From Tilletiaria anomala UBC 951 (Eukaryota > Basidiomycota > Exobasidiomycetes > Georgefischeriales > Tilletiariaceae): a stretch of DNA of 64,000 nt. A program made the position numbers and the translations under genes. The DNA lies in NCBI RefSeq assembly GCF_000711695.1, contig NW_013546988.1, positions 1 through 64,000 of the forward strand. Direction: 5' to 3'. Position 1 is the first letter of the stretch; every line of letters begins with the position of its first letter. A model generated the notes under the pieces. That model saw nothing but the letters and a program-made list of their open reading frames with translations, was not told the origin of the DNA and did no database searches. Shown in pieces: positions 12,947 through 25,266 of the stretch.

Positions 12947-15603
12947 TCACTTGTCGATCTGTCCGTCTTTCAGGCTACCAACAACGTCGAGGAACTGCGA
13001 ACGTAGGAGAGAGAGAAATGATGGGATGAACACTGCGTCGGCCTGAAGGGATTGTACTATATAGCTGTACGTTGTGGTGATGCTACTCACGTCCTCGAAG
13101 CGAAGGAAGCCTGTCTTGTTAAAGTCCACCTCGTTCAACGCAGCGGCGATGTGGCCATCCTTAATGTCCTCATACCCAAGACGGTCAAGCACAACCTTCA
13201 AGTCGCGTGAGTCGAGCTTGCCGTCCGAGTTGGTGTCGAGCGTATTGAATTGCTTGTGCAGCTGGTCCATCTCCTCGCTGCTGAACTGCGCGCGGCTGCC
13301 AATCGAGATAGCCTGCAAGTCCCTCTCGTCAAGGTTGCTGGCAGCAACCAGGCTGCCGACTTTGGCGTTATAGTCGCCTTGTCGGAGCGTGCGGAGCTGC
13401 TTCAGATCGAGCTGCGACAGCTGGTCGATGCGTGCGCGCGTCATACCCATGCTCTCCAAAAAACTGAGCGTCTCTTTAAGCTCCTTTTGCTGCCGCTTCT
13501 TGTCCCAGCCGAGCTCTTCGGTCATAATCTCCACCACACGCGGCAACGCCATCGCGGCGCTTTCGACGTTGAGGAAGGATAGGCGCGATCTCCGCGCGAG
13601 AAAGTCGACGGCAGTCGCCGCGTACTCGCTACGTACGGCGTAGCGCACCTCGGCCTCGATGTAAGGGTACAGCGGGTCGACGCGGATGCCGTGCACCGGC
13701 CATCTCTTTCCCGTCGGCTCTGCGATGGAGCAGACGCTCCAAGCGCGATCGCCGTACGTGGATGAGAGGTGTTGCGCGACCTCTGTCTCGAGACCATATC
13801 GCTGCAGCAACTTGACGTACATTGTCTTGCTCCATCCGTGGCTCCCGAGCAGGCGCGTGTGCTTGGTCACGCATCCTCGCTTTGGCTTCAAGTCGAATAC
13901 GCGGATTGCCTCATCGACTGTCTGCTCAGCCATTTCGCGGTACGTTGTCCACTTTCCTCCTGCGATGGTCAGCAGCCCAGACGCGCTGACGTTAATCATG
14001 TGGTTCCGGACCAAGCTTTGCGTGTCCTTCGCATCTGGGTCCTTGACCAGCGGCCGAAGCCCAGACCAGGCGGACAGCACATCGCCGCGGCGCACCTTGA
14101 TGTCAGGACTGAGATAGTTGCGCACCTCATCCAGGATCCATTGAATTTCCTCCTCTTTGGGCTTGGGATGCGCTTCGACAGGTGCAGCCGTGTCCGTCGT
14201 CCCTGCGATCGTGTTTCCTTGCCAAGGCAAGAAGAAAATGACGCGGCCGTCTGAGGTTTGTGGATCGATGAGACCCATGCTGCGCGGAGAATAGTAGCCA
14301 GGGAGTGTGATATGGACACCGGAACTTGGGGCGACGATCTCCTGTGCAGTGGGCTGGTCGAGCTTTCGCAAAGTATCGCTAAAGGGACCTGTTGCGTTGA
14401 TCAGACCTTTGCATTTGACATTCCACTCTTCGTTCGTGAGCACGTCCTTTACGCGGACACCCGAGATGCGCTCTTCCCCCCCGTGCTTCTCTGATGGCTG
14501 CTTGTACACCTTGATGACCTCGGTGTGATTCGCCAGCACGGCCCCATGGTGTACAGCGGTGAGCGCGAGAGCGATGTTCATGCGCGTGTCGTTATGTTGG
14601 CCATCGTAGTAGACGACAGCACCTGCGAGACCATCCTTCTTGAGCATGGGAAACGCATCAAGCGCTTTGCCTTTGCCGAGGACATAGCTGCTTTCCATGT
14701 TCTCGCTTCCGGCGAGGATGTCGTACATCTTTGTTCCAGCCCAGTAATAGGGAATTTGCCACCACCTGTATACCGGCAGCATGATGGGTAGATGGTCACT
14801 CAAGTACGGAGCGATGTGCAAGAACGTCTTGCGCTCATGTAGTGCCTCTCTGACCATCTTGTACTGCTCGTAGTCTAGCTCGAAGATTGCTTTTTGGAGG
14901 TAGCGCACACCTCCGTGCACCAATTTAGTGGATTTGGACGAGGTTCCCGCACCAAAGTCATCTCGCTCGACAAGTGCGACGCTGAGCCCACGGGTGGCAG
15001 CATCAACAGCAACGCCGGTGCCTGTGGCACCGCCTCCGACGATGAGAAGATCAAACCCCTGGTCGTTTGGATCACCGTCGAGCTGGCCCCGCAGAGCATC
15101 CTTGTGCTCGGAAGCAGGGGGAACACCGGCAGAAGGCGAGGGACTTGAGGAGGCTGCCTCCGCAGCCGGTAAAAGCAGAAACGCCTGTTCCTGCGCAACT
15201 TTTTTGCTCGTTGGACGGAGGGATGCAGTAGAGGAGGCCCTCAGCGCGGCGAGCATTTGCTCGCGAGTTGGAGGGACCCAAAGCGGGTGAGGCTGCAGAC
15301 AGTAAGAAGCAAGTGGGGAGCATTTGCGCTCTTTGACCACCTCCATTACAATGGCTCACTCACCCGCTGGTCCTCTGGCACCTGCGGAACCGCATCACTC
15401 CTGACGACACTCTTGGCTGTCCCATACACGGCTGCGAGGGCGACTACAGCACATGTTCCAATCAAGACATTTCTGGACCTGAAGCCGGAAGAGAAGGAAG
15501 GCGAAGCGGAAGAAACGTACGATCTTGTCCTCGACGAGAACCGGGAGCTACCTGCCTGCGTGATGTGCCGGGCAGCAGCAGACAGGATCCGTAAGGATGG
15601 CAT
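12947..15603 (-). CDS. GUT2: Mitochondrial FAD-dependent glycerol-3-phosphate dehydrogenase with EF-hands
   Basis: Oxidises glycerol 3-phosphate to dihydroxyacetone phosphate at the inner mitochondrial membrane and passes electrons to ubiquinone. Exons are 15603-15364, 15292-13091 and 12994-12947 (introns of 71 and 96 nt, both phase 0), giving about 829 residues. Exon 1 encodes a basic Ser/Arg-rich presequence and one hydrophobic span (LIGTCAVVALAAVYG). The FAD-binding motif GGGATGTG lies at about 166-173, followed by the family segments SSKSTKLVHGGVRYL and GVHITLPGYYSP. A canonical EF-hand, DTNSDGKLDSRD, sits at about 766-777. A second, DFNKTGFLRFED, ends exactly at the last intron, and the final exon supplies FLDVVGSLKDGQIDK. 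Calcium control, as in animal GPD2, is therefore plausible. A Ser/Ala-rich insert of about 60 residues precedes the Rossmann fold. The start is the ATG at 15603; upstream codons lack ATG. Confidence 0.93.
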
Positions 15604-16712
15604 TGCGCCGACTGCAATAATGATCACTGGTCAAGCGAACTGAGAGTGCCAGATGTACGCTGTTGCCAAAGCACTTCCTGGTTTTGAACTTGCGACGGAC
15701 TTAAGACGGACCTGAGAGGTGATCGAGTTGTGCACCCCGTGCCGACAGGAAGGCTGCAGAACGGAGGGACCTCTGCCTTAAATCGAGCTCGAGTGAGAGA
15801 AAGAGAAAGAGAGTCGTAATCGGTCAGCTGAGGAGCCCGCTTTTGACATTACTTCGAGAGGGTGGAGATGGTTGTTGGGAATGACGATTGAAACCTGCAA
15901 TGGAATCCGAAGGAGAGGGACAGATGGGACAAGGAGGCCGGCTCGCATCAATGTCCGAGGGGCATGCGCTGCCAAAGTGGTTCTTTGGCAGCCAATCAGA
16001 TCGGCTTTATCATTCACATCGACGGTGATCCGGATTCCAAGCGCCCGGGCACAACACGTTCCCCATGACAGGCGGCCCATATCGACGCGGGCATCCCCAG
16101 ATTTTGGCGTATTTCACCGCATTCACTCAGGGTTCCCGAGGGAAGTTGATATTTTCTCTGCGCCGCACCCCAGGAGGTAGCGTGGGCAAACGGGGATTTT
16201 TCGAGCGTCAGGACGAGAAACCTGGCACTTTCAGGGCCTTGTGTATTTTCACCACTCATTTGGCAGAAAGCGATGGAATAGCTGATGGACCTCTCTCGCT
16301 GCTACCAGCGGAACGGAGGCTTGGTGAATCACTGGCATGAGGGGCCTTTAGAGGGTGGAGCGCTCAGGCCATCTCATCTGCTTTTTGCTTGGACTTGGGA
16401 TGCAACGAGATTCGAGGCGCCCCATGTCCTGTCCTTGTCATCTGTAAGCGAGAGTAGCTCCTGGGAGTGACCAAACTCCACCAGGCAACCAGACTCCACC
16501 GCATCAACTTGGCTTTCTTCCAGAACGCCCGACAAGTTTGAAGTGACAGAGTGATCAAACCAATCTAGACATCTGTGTCGAAGCTCTTGCCTGCCGAGTT
16601 CTTTCACCCGGGTCTGGTTAACCCTTCTTGCTTGAGTCGTTTAACTTCTCTGAATCGAACAATAAGCCCTGGTGCCGATCCATCGCAGAATAACAAGTAA
16701 TCCGCATCGAAC
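15604..16712. promoter_or_regulatory. Divergent promoter region between GUT2 and the Ohr gene
   Basis: This 1.1-kb region serves two outward-facing genes. A CCAAT pentamer with good flanks (GCCAATCAGA) lies at 15991-16000, about 390 bp upstream of the GUT2 start. In fungi such sites can bind the HAP complex, which often controls respiratory genes. No TATA element is obvious, and short open frames inside have no recognisable content. Confidence 0.35.
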
Positions 16713-17491
16713 ATGTTCGCACTCGCTTCTCGTGCAGCAACGACGGCAGTCTACCAGCCGTTCGCACTTCGCGCTGCAGCGCCGCATCGCGTCGGTTTAC
16801 AGCGAGGCAGCGTGCGCTCGCTGGCTACGCTGAAGAAGGTCATGTACACAGCTCACGCTTCTGCTTCGGGCGCTGGGCGCAACGGCAAGACAGAGTGCGA
16901 GGAGAATGGACTGAGCTTGCAGCTTGCGTGAGTTTGGCGCCAAGCTTGATCAGGGCATGTTTCACGAAACGCCCTATGGATCTGCAAGCACTGACGAACT
17001 CATCCAATGGCGGTTGTCAGCATGCCAAAGTCGCTTGGCGGGACCGGCATGGGAGCGAACCCTGAGCAGCTTTTCTGTATGTGTGATTCGATAACACCCT
17101 AACCTTCCATTCGCGCTGACCGTACATTCCGTCACGATCCCCATTGTAGCGATGGGCTATGCAGCCTGCTTCCTCTCCGCACTGCATCTGGTAGCCCGCA
17201 ATGCCAAAGCACAACTCCCTGAAGACCTGTCCGTCCGTGCAGACGTCCACCTTGGTCAGCCAGACAATGGAAAGCCTTTTGGCCTCGCTGTCGATCTCGT
17301 TGTGGACACAAAGTCCGGAAGCAAGGATGAACAGCTGAAGGAGCTCGTATCCAAGGCGCATGAGGTGAGTGCTAGCGGTCGAAGCGGCTTTCGTCCACTT
17401 GTGCTAGTACACTGACGACAATTACATTTTTCAGGTGTGCCCCTACAGCAATGCTACGCGCAACAATATCACTGTCAACCTGAAGGTCTAG
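16713..17491 (+). CDS. ohr: Ohr-type organic hydroperoxide reductase (OsmC superfamily), probably mitochondrial
   Basis: Thiol peroxidase that reduces organic and lipid hydroperoxides. Four exons fit in phase: 16713-16927, 17021-17076, 17150-17364 and 17435-17491 (introns of 93, 73 and 70 nt), giving about 180 residues. The first 40 or so residues are Arg/Ala-rich without acidic residues and resemble a mitochondrial presequence. The Ohr core follows: VMYTAHASASGAGRNG, then MPKSLGGTGMGANPEQLF, then GYAACFLSAL with the peroxidatic Cys near 97, and VCPYSNATRNNI with the resolving Cys near 164. Both cysteines and the NPEQLF loop are present, which separates Ohr from plain OsmC. The 56-nt second exon encodes the MPKSLGG loop. 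Bacterial Ohr proteins are about 140 residues, so the extra length is the leader. Confidence 0.92.
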
Positions 17492-18395
17492 GTTTGCTGC
17501 AATTGCCACAAATGGCTCCCACCTTCACCGCCTCGCCAGCATTGGCAAGAACGTTCCGAGAGTGGAAGCTCCTCAAATAGGATATCGAGCCGAATGCAAT
17601 GAAGAGATCACATGAGAGTTCATAAAGAAATAAATCACAGGGTTCAGTGGCATGATGAATCACCGCAGAAGCGTTCTAACTACGTTCAAAGTTTATGTTC
17701 AGAGCGCCTGCTCCGCAAGGCATTCACCGCCACAGTCAGCGCGTGCTTTTTTCCGTCCAAATTCAAGTTCGCCTCAAGAGGAAAATAGTGCAGAGTCCCG
17801 GAAATTTGCGTACGAAAGTGAATGCGAAAACTGCACTCTCCTCTGAATTGAAACAATTGATCACGAACCTGTTCAATGCCCGAACTTGAGCAAACTCAGC
17901 CCCTTTTGACCACGCGTTTCGGCCATTTCATGATAAATTCCCGCATCCAATTACATCATGGCCACGCCTCAAAAGGGTGGACACGCACCCCCCGGCAGAC
18001 CGTATGGCAATGCCGCGGGCCGATGGCACGCGCCGCACAGTGTCCGTGCCATGGTCTATGCTCCATGGACCATGGTCCTTCGCCATCCTCGCCTGACGAA
18101 GTGACAGCAGCAAGCTCCCACCCAACCTGTCTTCCACTGCATTCTGCACACACCGCCCGCTATCAACGACGATCAAACTCCGTTCTAGCAACCACGCGCA
18201 TATTTGGCGTGCTCTTGTGATCAGTAACGCCCTACGGACTTAAAGAAGGACATATATAATAAGAATCTAGAGTGAGCCAGGATATCAAGCGAGTGTCGTC
18301 ACGGTGTAACTGATGCACGTTCTTGCGACCCAGCTTCCCACGTTCATATCACGCCCTATCTCGTATAGACTAGTTGGTTTGACACAGTCACGAAA
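17492..18395. other. Intergenic region upstream of the short-chain dehydrogenase gene
   Basis: This 0.9-kb spacer lies between tandem genes. A TATA-like element is annotated separately at 18253. Around 18043-18075 there is a locally self-similar CCATGG/ATGGACCATGG stretch. No coding content is recognised. Confidence 0.4.
18253..18259 (+). promoter_or_regulatory. TATA-box-like element upstream of the SDR gene
   Basis: TATATAA lies 137 bp upstream of the ATG at 18396, in an otherwise less AT-rich spacer. Position and sequence suit a core promoter element, but no transcription start data are available. Confidence 0.35.
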
Positions 18396-19735
18396 ATGTT
18401 CGGCTGTGGAGCCAAGCAATGGTCCGCTGAAGAGATTCCAGACCTCACCGGTCAGGTCGCGCTTGTCACAGGCGGCAATGCAGGTACGGCGGGCAAGTTC
18501 GATAGAGATGCGAGATTTTTCACTTACATTTGCTGTCGCCTCTGCTTGACCTGCGCTCAACGAAATTAGGCATTGGCGAGGCTTCATGCCTCGAGCTGGC
18601 CCGCCATGGCGCCAAAGTCTACCTCGCGGCTCGTTCGCCCGAACGCGCCAAGGCGGCACTTGAACGCATCAAGACTCAGGATGCGGAAGCAGCTTCTCGC
18701 ATCCAGCATCTCAACCTCGATTTGGCTGACCTGGAGAGCGTCAAAGAGGCTGTCAGCGAGTTCATTGCAAAGGAGAAAAGGTTGCATATCCTTTTGAATA
18801 ATGCAGGCGTCATGGCTCTGCCCTACTCGCTCACCAAGCAAGGTCTTGAGCTGCAGAACGGTGAGTCTTTACATAGCCCTGATCCCTTCTGATTTCAGCT
18901 GGATGGTTGCTGATGGTCAAAATGTCGAGGCGGCATTTCCAGGCACGAACGTGATCGGCCACGCGTTCCTAACCTTCTTGCTCCTCCCCACACTCGTCCG
19001 GACTTCGCGTGATCCTGCCCTCAAGCACAGTGTACGCGTCGTGCAAGTGTCGTCAATGGGTCACAAATTCGGCGACCCATCTCCAAAGCAGAGTTGGGCA
19101 TCCATAGAGGCAATCAACAAGAAATTCTGGCCGGAAGCTGTCGGCACCTGGAAGAGGTATGCCCAGAGCAAAACGGTGATTCCCATGTCCCTCACCCGGA
19201 TTGAGAGGTACATTCAATGACCGACGTATGCTGCCTCTTCCTCGACAGGGAAACATTATCTTAGCCAACGAGTTGAAGAAAATCACTGCAGGAGAGAACA
19301 TCGCGTGAGCTTGTTAGATTAACTATGAAGTTCTGCAATTTGGCTAAAGTGCATTCTACGTTCGTCCGCAGAAACATCTCTCTACACCCCGGCAACATCA
19401 ACACAGAGCTGATGCGCGGCCCAGTCGCATCATATGGGATTCCGAATCCTATTCTCAGGGCTTTGTTGAGCACCCTTCTGCTCACGCCCGAGCAAGGCGC
19501 TCTCACCTCCCTCTACGCGTGCACCTCGCCCGAGGTCGACGAGAAGAAGCTGAACGGAGCGTATCTTCAGTCGATTGCACGAGTCGGAAACAAGGCTGCG
19601 CATGCCGAAGACAAGGATGGAGTGCTCGGGAATGAACTCATGGCGTTTGTTCGGTCATTTGGCAAGGAGAAGATCAATGTCGATGTGGACGCTCTCATCA
19701 AGGAGGCACTGGCGAAGCACGCTCCAGCGTCGTAG
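18396..19735 (+). CDS. Short-chain dehydrogenase/reductase (retinol dehydrogenase/WWOX-like)
   Basis: NAD(P)-dependent oxidoreductase with an unknown substrate. Five exons fit in phase: 18396-18483, 18570-18860, 18943-19175, 19249-19304 and 19372-19735 (introns of 86, 82, 73 and 67 nt), giving about 343 residues. The cofactor motif TGGNAGIG is split by intron 1. Also visible are the structural NNAGVM motif, the catalytic YAQSK (YxxxK) near the end of exon 3, and the family segments LANELKK and LHPGNINTEL. A Ser sits in VVQVSSMGH upstream of the Tyr, completing the catalytic set. The third donor (GTGATT) is weaker than the others, but it is required by the reading frame. It matches the fungal SDR group annotated as retinol dehydrogenase-like; the true substrate cannot be read from sequence. 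Confidence 0.9.
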
Positions 19736-22444
19736 GTACCGACCGTGTATTTCTGCGCAGCATCTTTCAAAATCGAACATATCTCGGTTGCGCAACCGTT
19801 TAGGTCCCGCCGCCGACATTCTGTCTGTATAAACATTATTATATGACTGATGGCGGATAAGCACTGATACGAGTTCTCGAGCCTTACCCGACACATTTGG
19901 ATTACCGGACTACAATGCGATCCGATCATCCGAAGTACTCATGCCTTCAGACTTGCACAGGCTGTACCCTTCGCGCACTGGCCGACCCACCAGCCACTGG
20001 ATGGTTGCACAAATCCGAATACTATCTGCAGATATGGGCGCTAGCATGCGCAGCGTTGATAGCATCGAGGCGTGCTTACGGTATGTATCGAGGTCGCCTT
20101 TCGACTTCCATGCCTGCTGCGGAACCTCGGAAGGAGAGTTGTCGACTCAACATGCGTCGGTGGATGTTTCCCATGCTTCGACCCTGGATTAACAGTGAAG
20201 AGCGCGTTCTCTGCTTTCGAGAGTCTTTCCAGCCATGGATGAGAGTGCCGCTCTGGCCTGCCCACGGCTCAGGCAATTGCTCAACTGCCCCACACTTCTG
20301 CTCAGATCTCATCGAGACGCCGGAACGCATTCGAGATGCCAAATGTTTATACTAAATGAATCGTGAAGGCGAGACTCCCGTCAAAGTTTGCTCAAGCCAA
20401 CAAATGAGAGCAGACAGGAAACCAAAGCCCAAGCCTATCCAACAGCAGCCAATAGTGAATAGCCTCCAACACCCCATCCCCCAAAAGCAAATGCAGCAAC
20501 TGCCGCCTGTCCATTACCGAAAGGCCAATTCCCAAGTCCCCAACAAGCCGAGAGACTGGCCACCGGACACTGGGACACTGGACACGGAGATGGGAGACGG
20601 GTGACTTTTGGCCACTGGTGACTGGCTCCATCTGACATTAGTCCATTTGACATCTGGCATGTTGTCATCTGGCCTTTGGCCTCGAAGACGAAATTATTTA
20701 CGAGTACTTCATCGGAACGCTAGGGAATCACCAATTGAAGGAACCGATTGCCCGGCTCCAGTCTGGCGCCTGGCCACAGAAACGGAGTTTTGGTGCTTTT
20801 CAACGATTCCGCCATATCTTTATTCTTTTGTCGGATCCTTGGCCAATTGGACAACTGACAGTCAGCCACATTGACAGTATCCGGCTTTCAAAATCCACAA
20901 CCCTTCGACAATGCAAAGGGATGTACAAGGCACACGCACGCCACTGGGAACAATCTGGTTGAGTGCGTTTACAACACTGGTCCCCAGGAACGCCTCCAGT
21001 GTTTGTACGTAAAAGAAACTTTGCTCCGGAATCATTTCTGTAGATCGCTGGCAATCCTGGCCACCATCATCATGCATCAGGAGTGGATTTGACCATTCTG
21101 GTGGGTTTCAAGAATGCGAGTCAAAGCATGGATGGTGGAGGTGTCGAGCTCATCGCTGAAATGGTGCGCTGTGAGCGGACACTGCTTTGAAGCCAACGAA
21201 CCTAATTTTCCGTCGATGACGTCAGAAGTGATACCACCTCGAGGTGTCTTCGCTTTTCAGCGAAACCTGCCCCGAGTGGGATTACTATTGATTTTGACCT
21301 GGTGTCATTCCACCAGAGCTGTCTCGTAAACGCACTCGTGACCAATCTATTCCTGATGGGCAGCTCACACTTGAGTGCAGTCTGCAGCTGGACACTAGTC
21401 GGACTATGCATACGTATAAACGTAGTATGCAGCAACTATGACGCATGTCCGCTCGTGTCCGATGATTGAGGTTGCAGTCCGTGCGGGCAAACTTACGAGG
21501 TGTCAATTGTCGAGCACAGAACGACTGTCAGATACTCAGATGAGATGCGCTGTCTTTTAACAGGTCGACTCGAGAGATTTCTGGCCCTCTGCGACATACT
21601 CGTATTTCAATGTATATGGAGATTCCTCATTACAGAGGCTAACAGAGCGGGAGACTGAAGAGAGAAGGTTAAGAGATTGTTGTGAAGAACGGAAAGGACC
21701 ACATGACGATGCATTCAGCCCTACAACGCAATGCCCCCCCCCCCACCAAATTGGCACATCCACTAGCGTCGTCTCCCTCTCTCCTTTTACGGCTCTCATG
21801 GTGGACTAGGCAATATACACCTGGTATGCTCCTTGGATTTGTATGAATCTAGCCATTATCCCGCCTTCATAGAGTGCCTTGGAACCTTTGCCCATTGGTC
21901 GACTTGTACCGCCAACGCTTGCAACAACCTGATGACCAAGTGCGGAAGTTCGTGGATCGCCAGCTGTCAGACGGCTTTTGAGTTTTCGGGCTTTCTTGCT
22001 TCTATTGCGCTGCATCTTACATCCGAGGGCCGAGATTCTCTTTTGGCTCGGGCTTCCATCCCCTGATCGCGGGTGTAAGAGATAAGGAGACACGGACCAA
22101 CACGTCCGATTATAGTCTTTTCTCATCACCACGCCAAATAAATGCTGCTCTTGTTGCTTGCCAGTGCCTTTGTTTCTGTGTAGTATCATCACATGTGATC
22201 CATCACGGTGACCTTGAGTTTTGCTCTCTTTGGATTGTTCAATTGGGACCCTAATATTTCGACTCAGCGTCTTACTCGCCCCTCACTTTCTATGCTTACC
22301 GACCTCGTCTGGACCCCTTGGGGTGTCCAAATAGCGCCCATCCACTTGAGAGAGCACGCTCAACATCCTTCACCCGCCAGCTCTTTCTTTGTCGTACTCG
22401 TCGAAGGTACTGTCAAGCCTGACTGACGCCTGACGACAGGCACA
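19736..22444. other. 2.7-kb gene-free region
   Basis: No coding content is recognised on either strand. The stretch at about 20560-20690 is cryptically repetitive, with degenerate ACTGG/GACAC/CTGGC units. A run of eleven C residues lies near 21733-21743. No terminal repeats, transposase similarity or tRNA structure was found. The right end is the promoter of the YTP1-like gene. Confidence 0.4.
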
Positions 22445-25266
22445 ATGAGCAGGCTCATCCGCATTACGGCCCTCGTCGGCTTCGCGTGTCTCGCTGTATC
22501 CAGCTCTGCGCCATCCGCCAATGCGGCCAGCGTCGGCGCTGCACCCGATGGTACAGTCGGCCCAACTTCATGGCAGCTTGATGCGCGACACGGAGACCAC
22601 GGACACGGTCACAAAGACTTGAGGGAAATACAGGTCGGCGAGACCGAGCACATGCAAGCTCATCTAGCTGCACCGATCGTCGCTGCTTCCGGAGAGCTCG
22701 TGCCTGTTGTCCCATGGAGAGGCAACGGCGGCCACCATCACGACGGCCACGCCGCAGCGAAGATAGAACTCGATGAACAGGCACTCTATGATGTCGCAGG
22801 TCCGGCTCCCCTGTCTTACGTAGAATGGGACTTCCGATTTAGCGCAGGTCGCGACGGTGAAATTGTTCGCTTTACACAGAACGCCGGCATGAATGACACC
22901 AAGCTTATGGGTCAGGTAGACGGGGCATGGCGGACCCTCTTTGATGAAGGAAGCGAAAGTCGCAAACAGCTCGAGAAAGACCTCCAAAGCAGGATCGGTA
23001 AAGATGGCAGGGCGCCGCGACATTCCGGCCTCATGCTTCTTCACATCACGGGATCCACCTTTTCCTGCTGCCTCCTCCTACCAGTAGGTGAGTGCCAGGG
23101 TTCGCTTCTCCAAAAAGCATCACACATGGGCTGACCGCTCATTTTCTCTCTGTGGCAGCCCTTGTGCTCAAGGCCGGGCACTCGTCGCTCGCACCGCTGT
23201 TCAGCCTGATCTACCTTCTTGCACTGTCTGCTTCACTCTTCGTGTCATGGCTGTACAAGGCCCTGACTCCTCAACTCTACCCTAAGAATGCGCATGGAGG
23301 TCTGGGATACGCCGTCTTCTGGCTTTCCGTCATCGGCCTCGGCGGGGATGTCTCTCGACTCATTGTTCAAGCCTGGATGGCGATCAAGCCAAAGCGCTTC
23401 TCGGCCCTTGCGAATCCGGGGCGAAGCAGCGCAGAGATGCGGACAAACTGGAGCAACGCACTGCATGTCGCTCTAGGACAGTACATGAGTTTCGATGCAG
23501 ACAAACAAGCCGCCCTAATGGAAGAAGAGGAGCTGATGCTGCAAGCTGGAGAGGTCATTGGAGAGAGCGATGCCAAGGAAATCGAAGTCGCGTTTGAAAA
23601 CTTTTCGCATGCTGCGACTGGGCGTACATCTCCGCCACGCTCTGTGCACTTTGAGGACGATGAGACTGTCCACGACGCAGAAGCCGGCTTTATCCCATCT
23701 CCCAGTGGTGCACTTGTCAACATTCCTCGAGGAAGCAGCTTCGGGGAATGGACACACTCGAAGATCCCGTGGCTACACTCTGATGCTCCACTCAGCAGTT
23801 CACCGCGCAGCCCCCGTGCGCAAATGAGTCGACTGGCCAGCGAAACAGCCACACCTGTTGCGTCCTCCTCTGCTTCGACCTCTCGCCTGCAACAACTCCG
23901 CATGACACTGCGCTTCGCTCATGTCGTCCTCAACCGCGCCCTCCCCGTCCTCGCCTTTGCAACAGGCTACGTCGGCATCGCTGTCTACTCCGGCAGCTGC
24001 CGTTCCGGAAAGGCGCCCGGTTGCGCAGCCCACGGAATCAAGGGTGCGATCTTTTTCTGGTACGGCTTGCTGACATGGTGTAGATATCTTGGTGCTTACT
24101 CAGATATTGGCTGGGCATGGAACAAGAAGCCGAGTCCAATGAGCACCAAGCGATCTGGCGTTGCATCTTGGCGGCAAAATGCGGTCAGTGCCGAGTTCGT
24201 CGAGTCCGCGGTCATCTTCACCTATGGTGTTACGAATACCTGGATGGAACGCTTTAGCGCAGCGCCAGGTTCGCCCTACACAGTCAAGGAGATCCAGCAC
24301 ATTTCCATCGCTGTCATGTTCTGGTTTGCTGGTCTCGTTGGAATGCTGTTGGAGACCAAGCGGGTCCGCGACCTTCTCTCCTTCGGCGCCTCCCTCCACC
24401 ATCCTGCTGCTCGACCCATGCGAAGCCGCTCATCCGCATCGTCGAACATCGACGAGGCGCACATACTCGTGGACAGCCAGGCACCGCCTCCGTCCTATGT
24501 CGCTTCTTTCAACCCATTCCCTGCTCTTGTGATCGGCGTGACTGGCATCGCCATGGCCGCTCATCATCAAGACTACGAGTATGAGGTACAGGTTCACAGT
24601 TTGTGGGGCAACCTTCTGGGTGGCTTTGCCGTTCTGCGGTGCTTTACATACTTTTTCATGTGGCTGCGGCCGCCGACAAGTATCTTGCCGTCACGTCCGC
24701 CGACCGAGGCGATGGCATCCTTTTCCCTCGCTTGTGGCGGTTTCGTCTTCATGCTCTCCACCGAGGAGGTTAGCTTCATGCAGATGCGGACGGGCTACGA
24801 TGACATGATGGCCTTGCTGAACCTCACTGTCGCGGTTGTCGCCCTCGTCTTTTGCCTCGCTGCGCTCCTCATGGTGCTCAAGAACTGGGCGCTTCGGCGC
24901 GAGTGGCGACTTACGCAGCAGCACGTTGCCCGTGGGAGCTTCGGTCTCAAAGAGGCAACTGGCGAGCGCATCCGTCTCGAATCGATGGAAGAGCAGAGAT
25001 GGTCGCCCTACGGTGACTACCATGCGCCGCATGGGCGCCGTCTCCATGCCCGTGTTGCAGAGTCGGAGCCGATTTTTTCCCTTGGGGATGACGAGTTAGG
25101 CGAGCAGCACCCGGATGCGTTAGACGAACATGCACATGGCCGGCGCTTCACCTTCGGTCTGCAACCTGCAGTCTCTGGTTGCATAAGAGTTGGGACCGCT
25201 CGCGAGAATCTGACCGCGTCGTCTCACACAGGCATACGCAACACATCACATCTGTTGGTGAAGTAA
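22445..25266 (+). CDS. YTP1: YTP1-like polytopic membrane protein with His-rich N-terminal domain
   Basis: Related to yeast Ytp1, a membrane protein of unknown activity. Exons 22445-23087 and 23159-25266 join in phase 1 across a 71-nt intron, giving about 916 residues. The N-terminus is a signal peptide (LIRITALVGFACLAVSSSAP). Two His-rich clusters follow, HGDHGHGHKD and NGGHHHDGH, which should face the lumen or outside. The family start is HSGLMLLHITGSTFSCCLLL, and about ten hydrophobic segments follow through exon 2. A soluble Ser/Glu-rich loop of about 200 residues interrupts the membrane region (about residues 305-500). The protein is roughly twice the length of yeast Ytp1 (about 459). 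The His clusters suggest metal binding, which is inference only. The start is the first ATG after an in-frame open stretch. Confidence 0.82.

Noticed and set aside
12606-13046. Plus-strand 146-codon frame at the GUT2 3' end
   Set aside because: Overlaps GUT2 exons in antisense, starts with no family similarity and has no splice support.
19736-22444. Search for transposon or viral relics in the gene-free blocks
   Set aside because: No terminal repeats, target-site duplications, reverse transcriptase, integrase or transposase motifs were seen here or in the other spacers.
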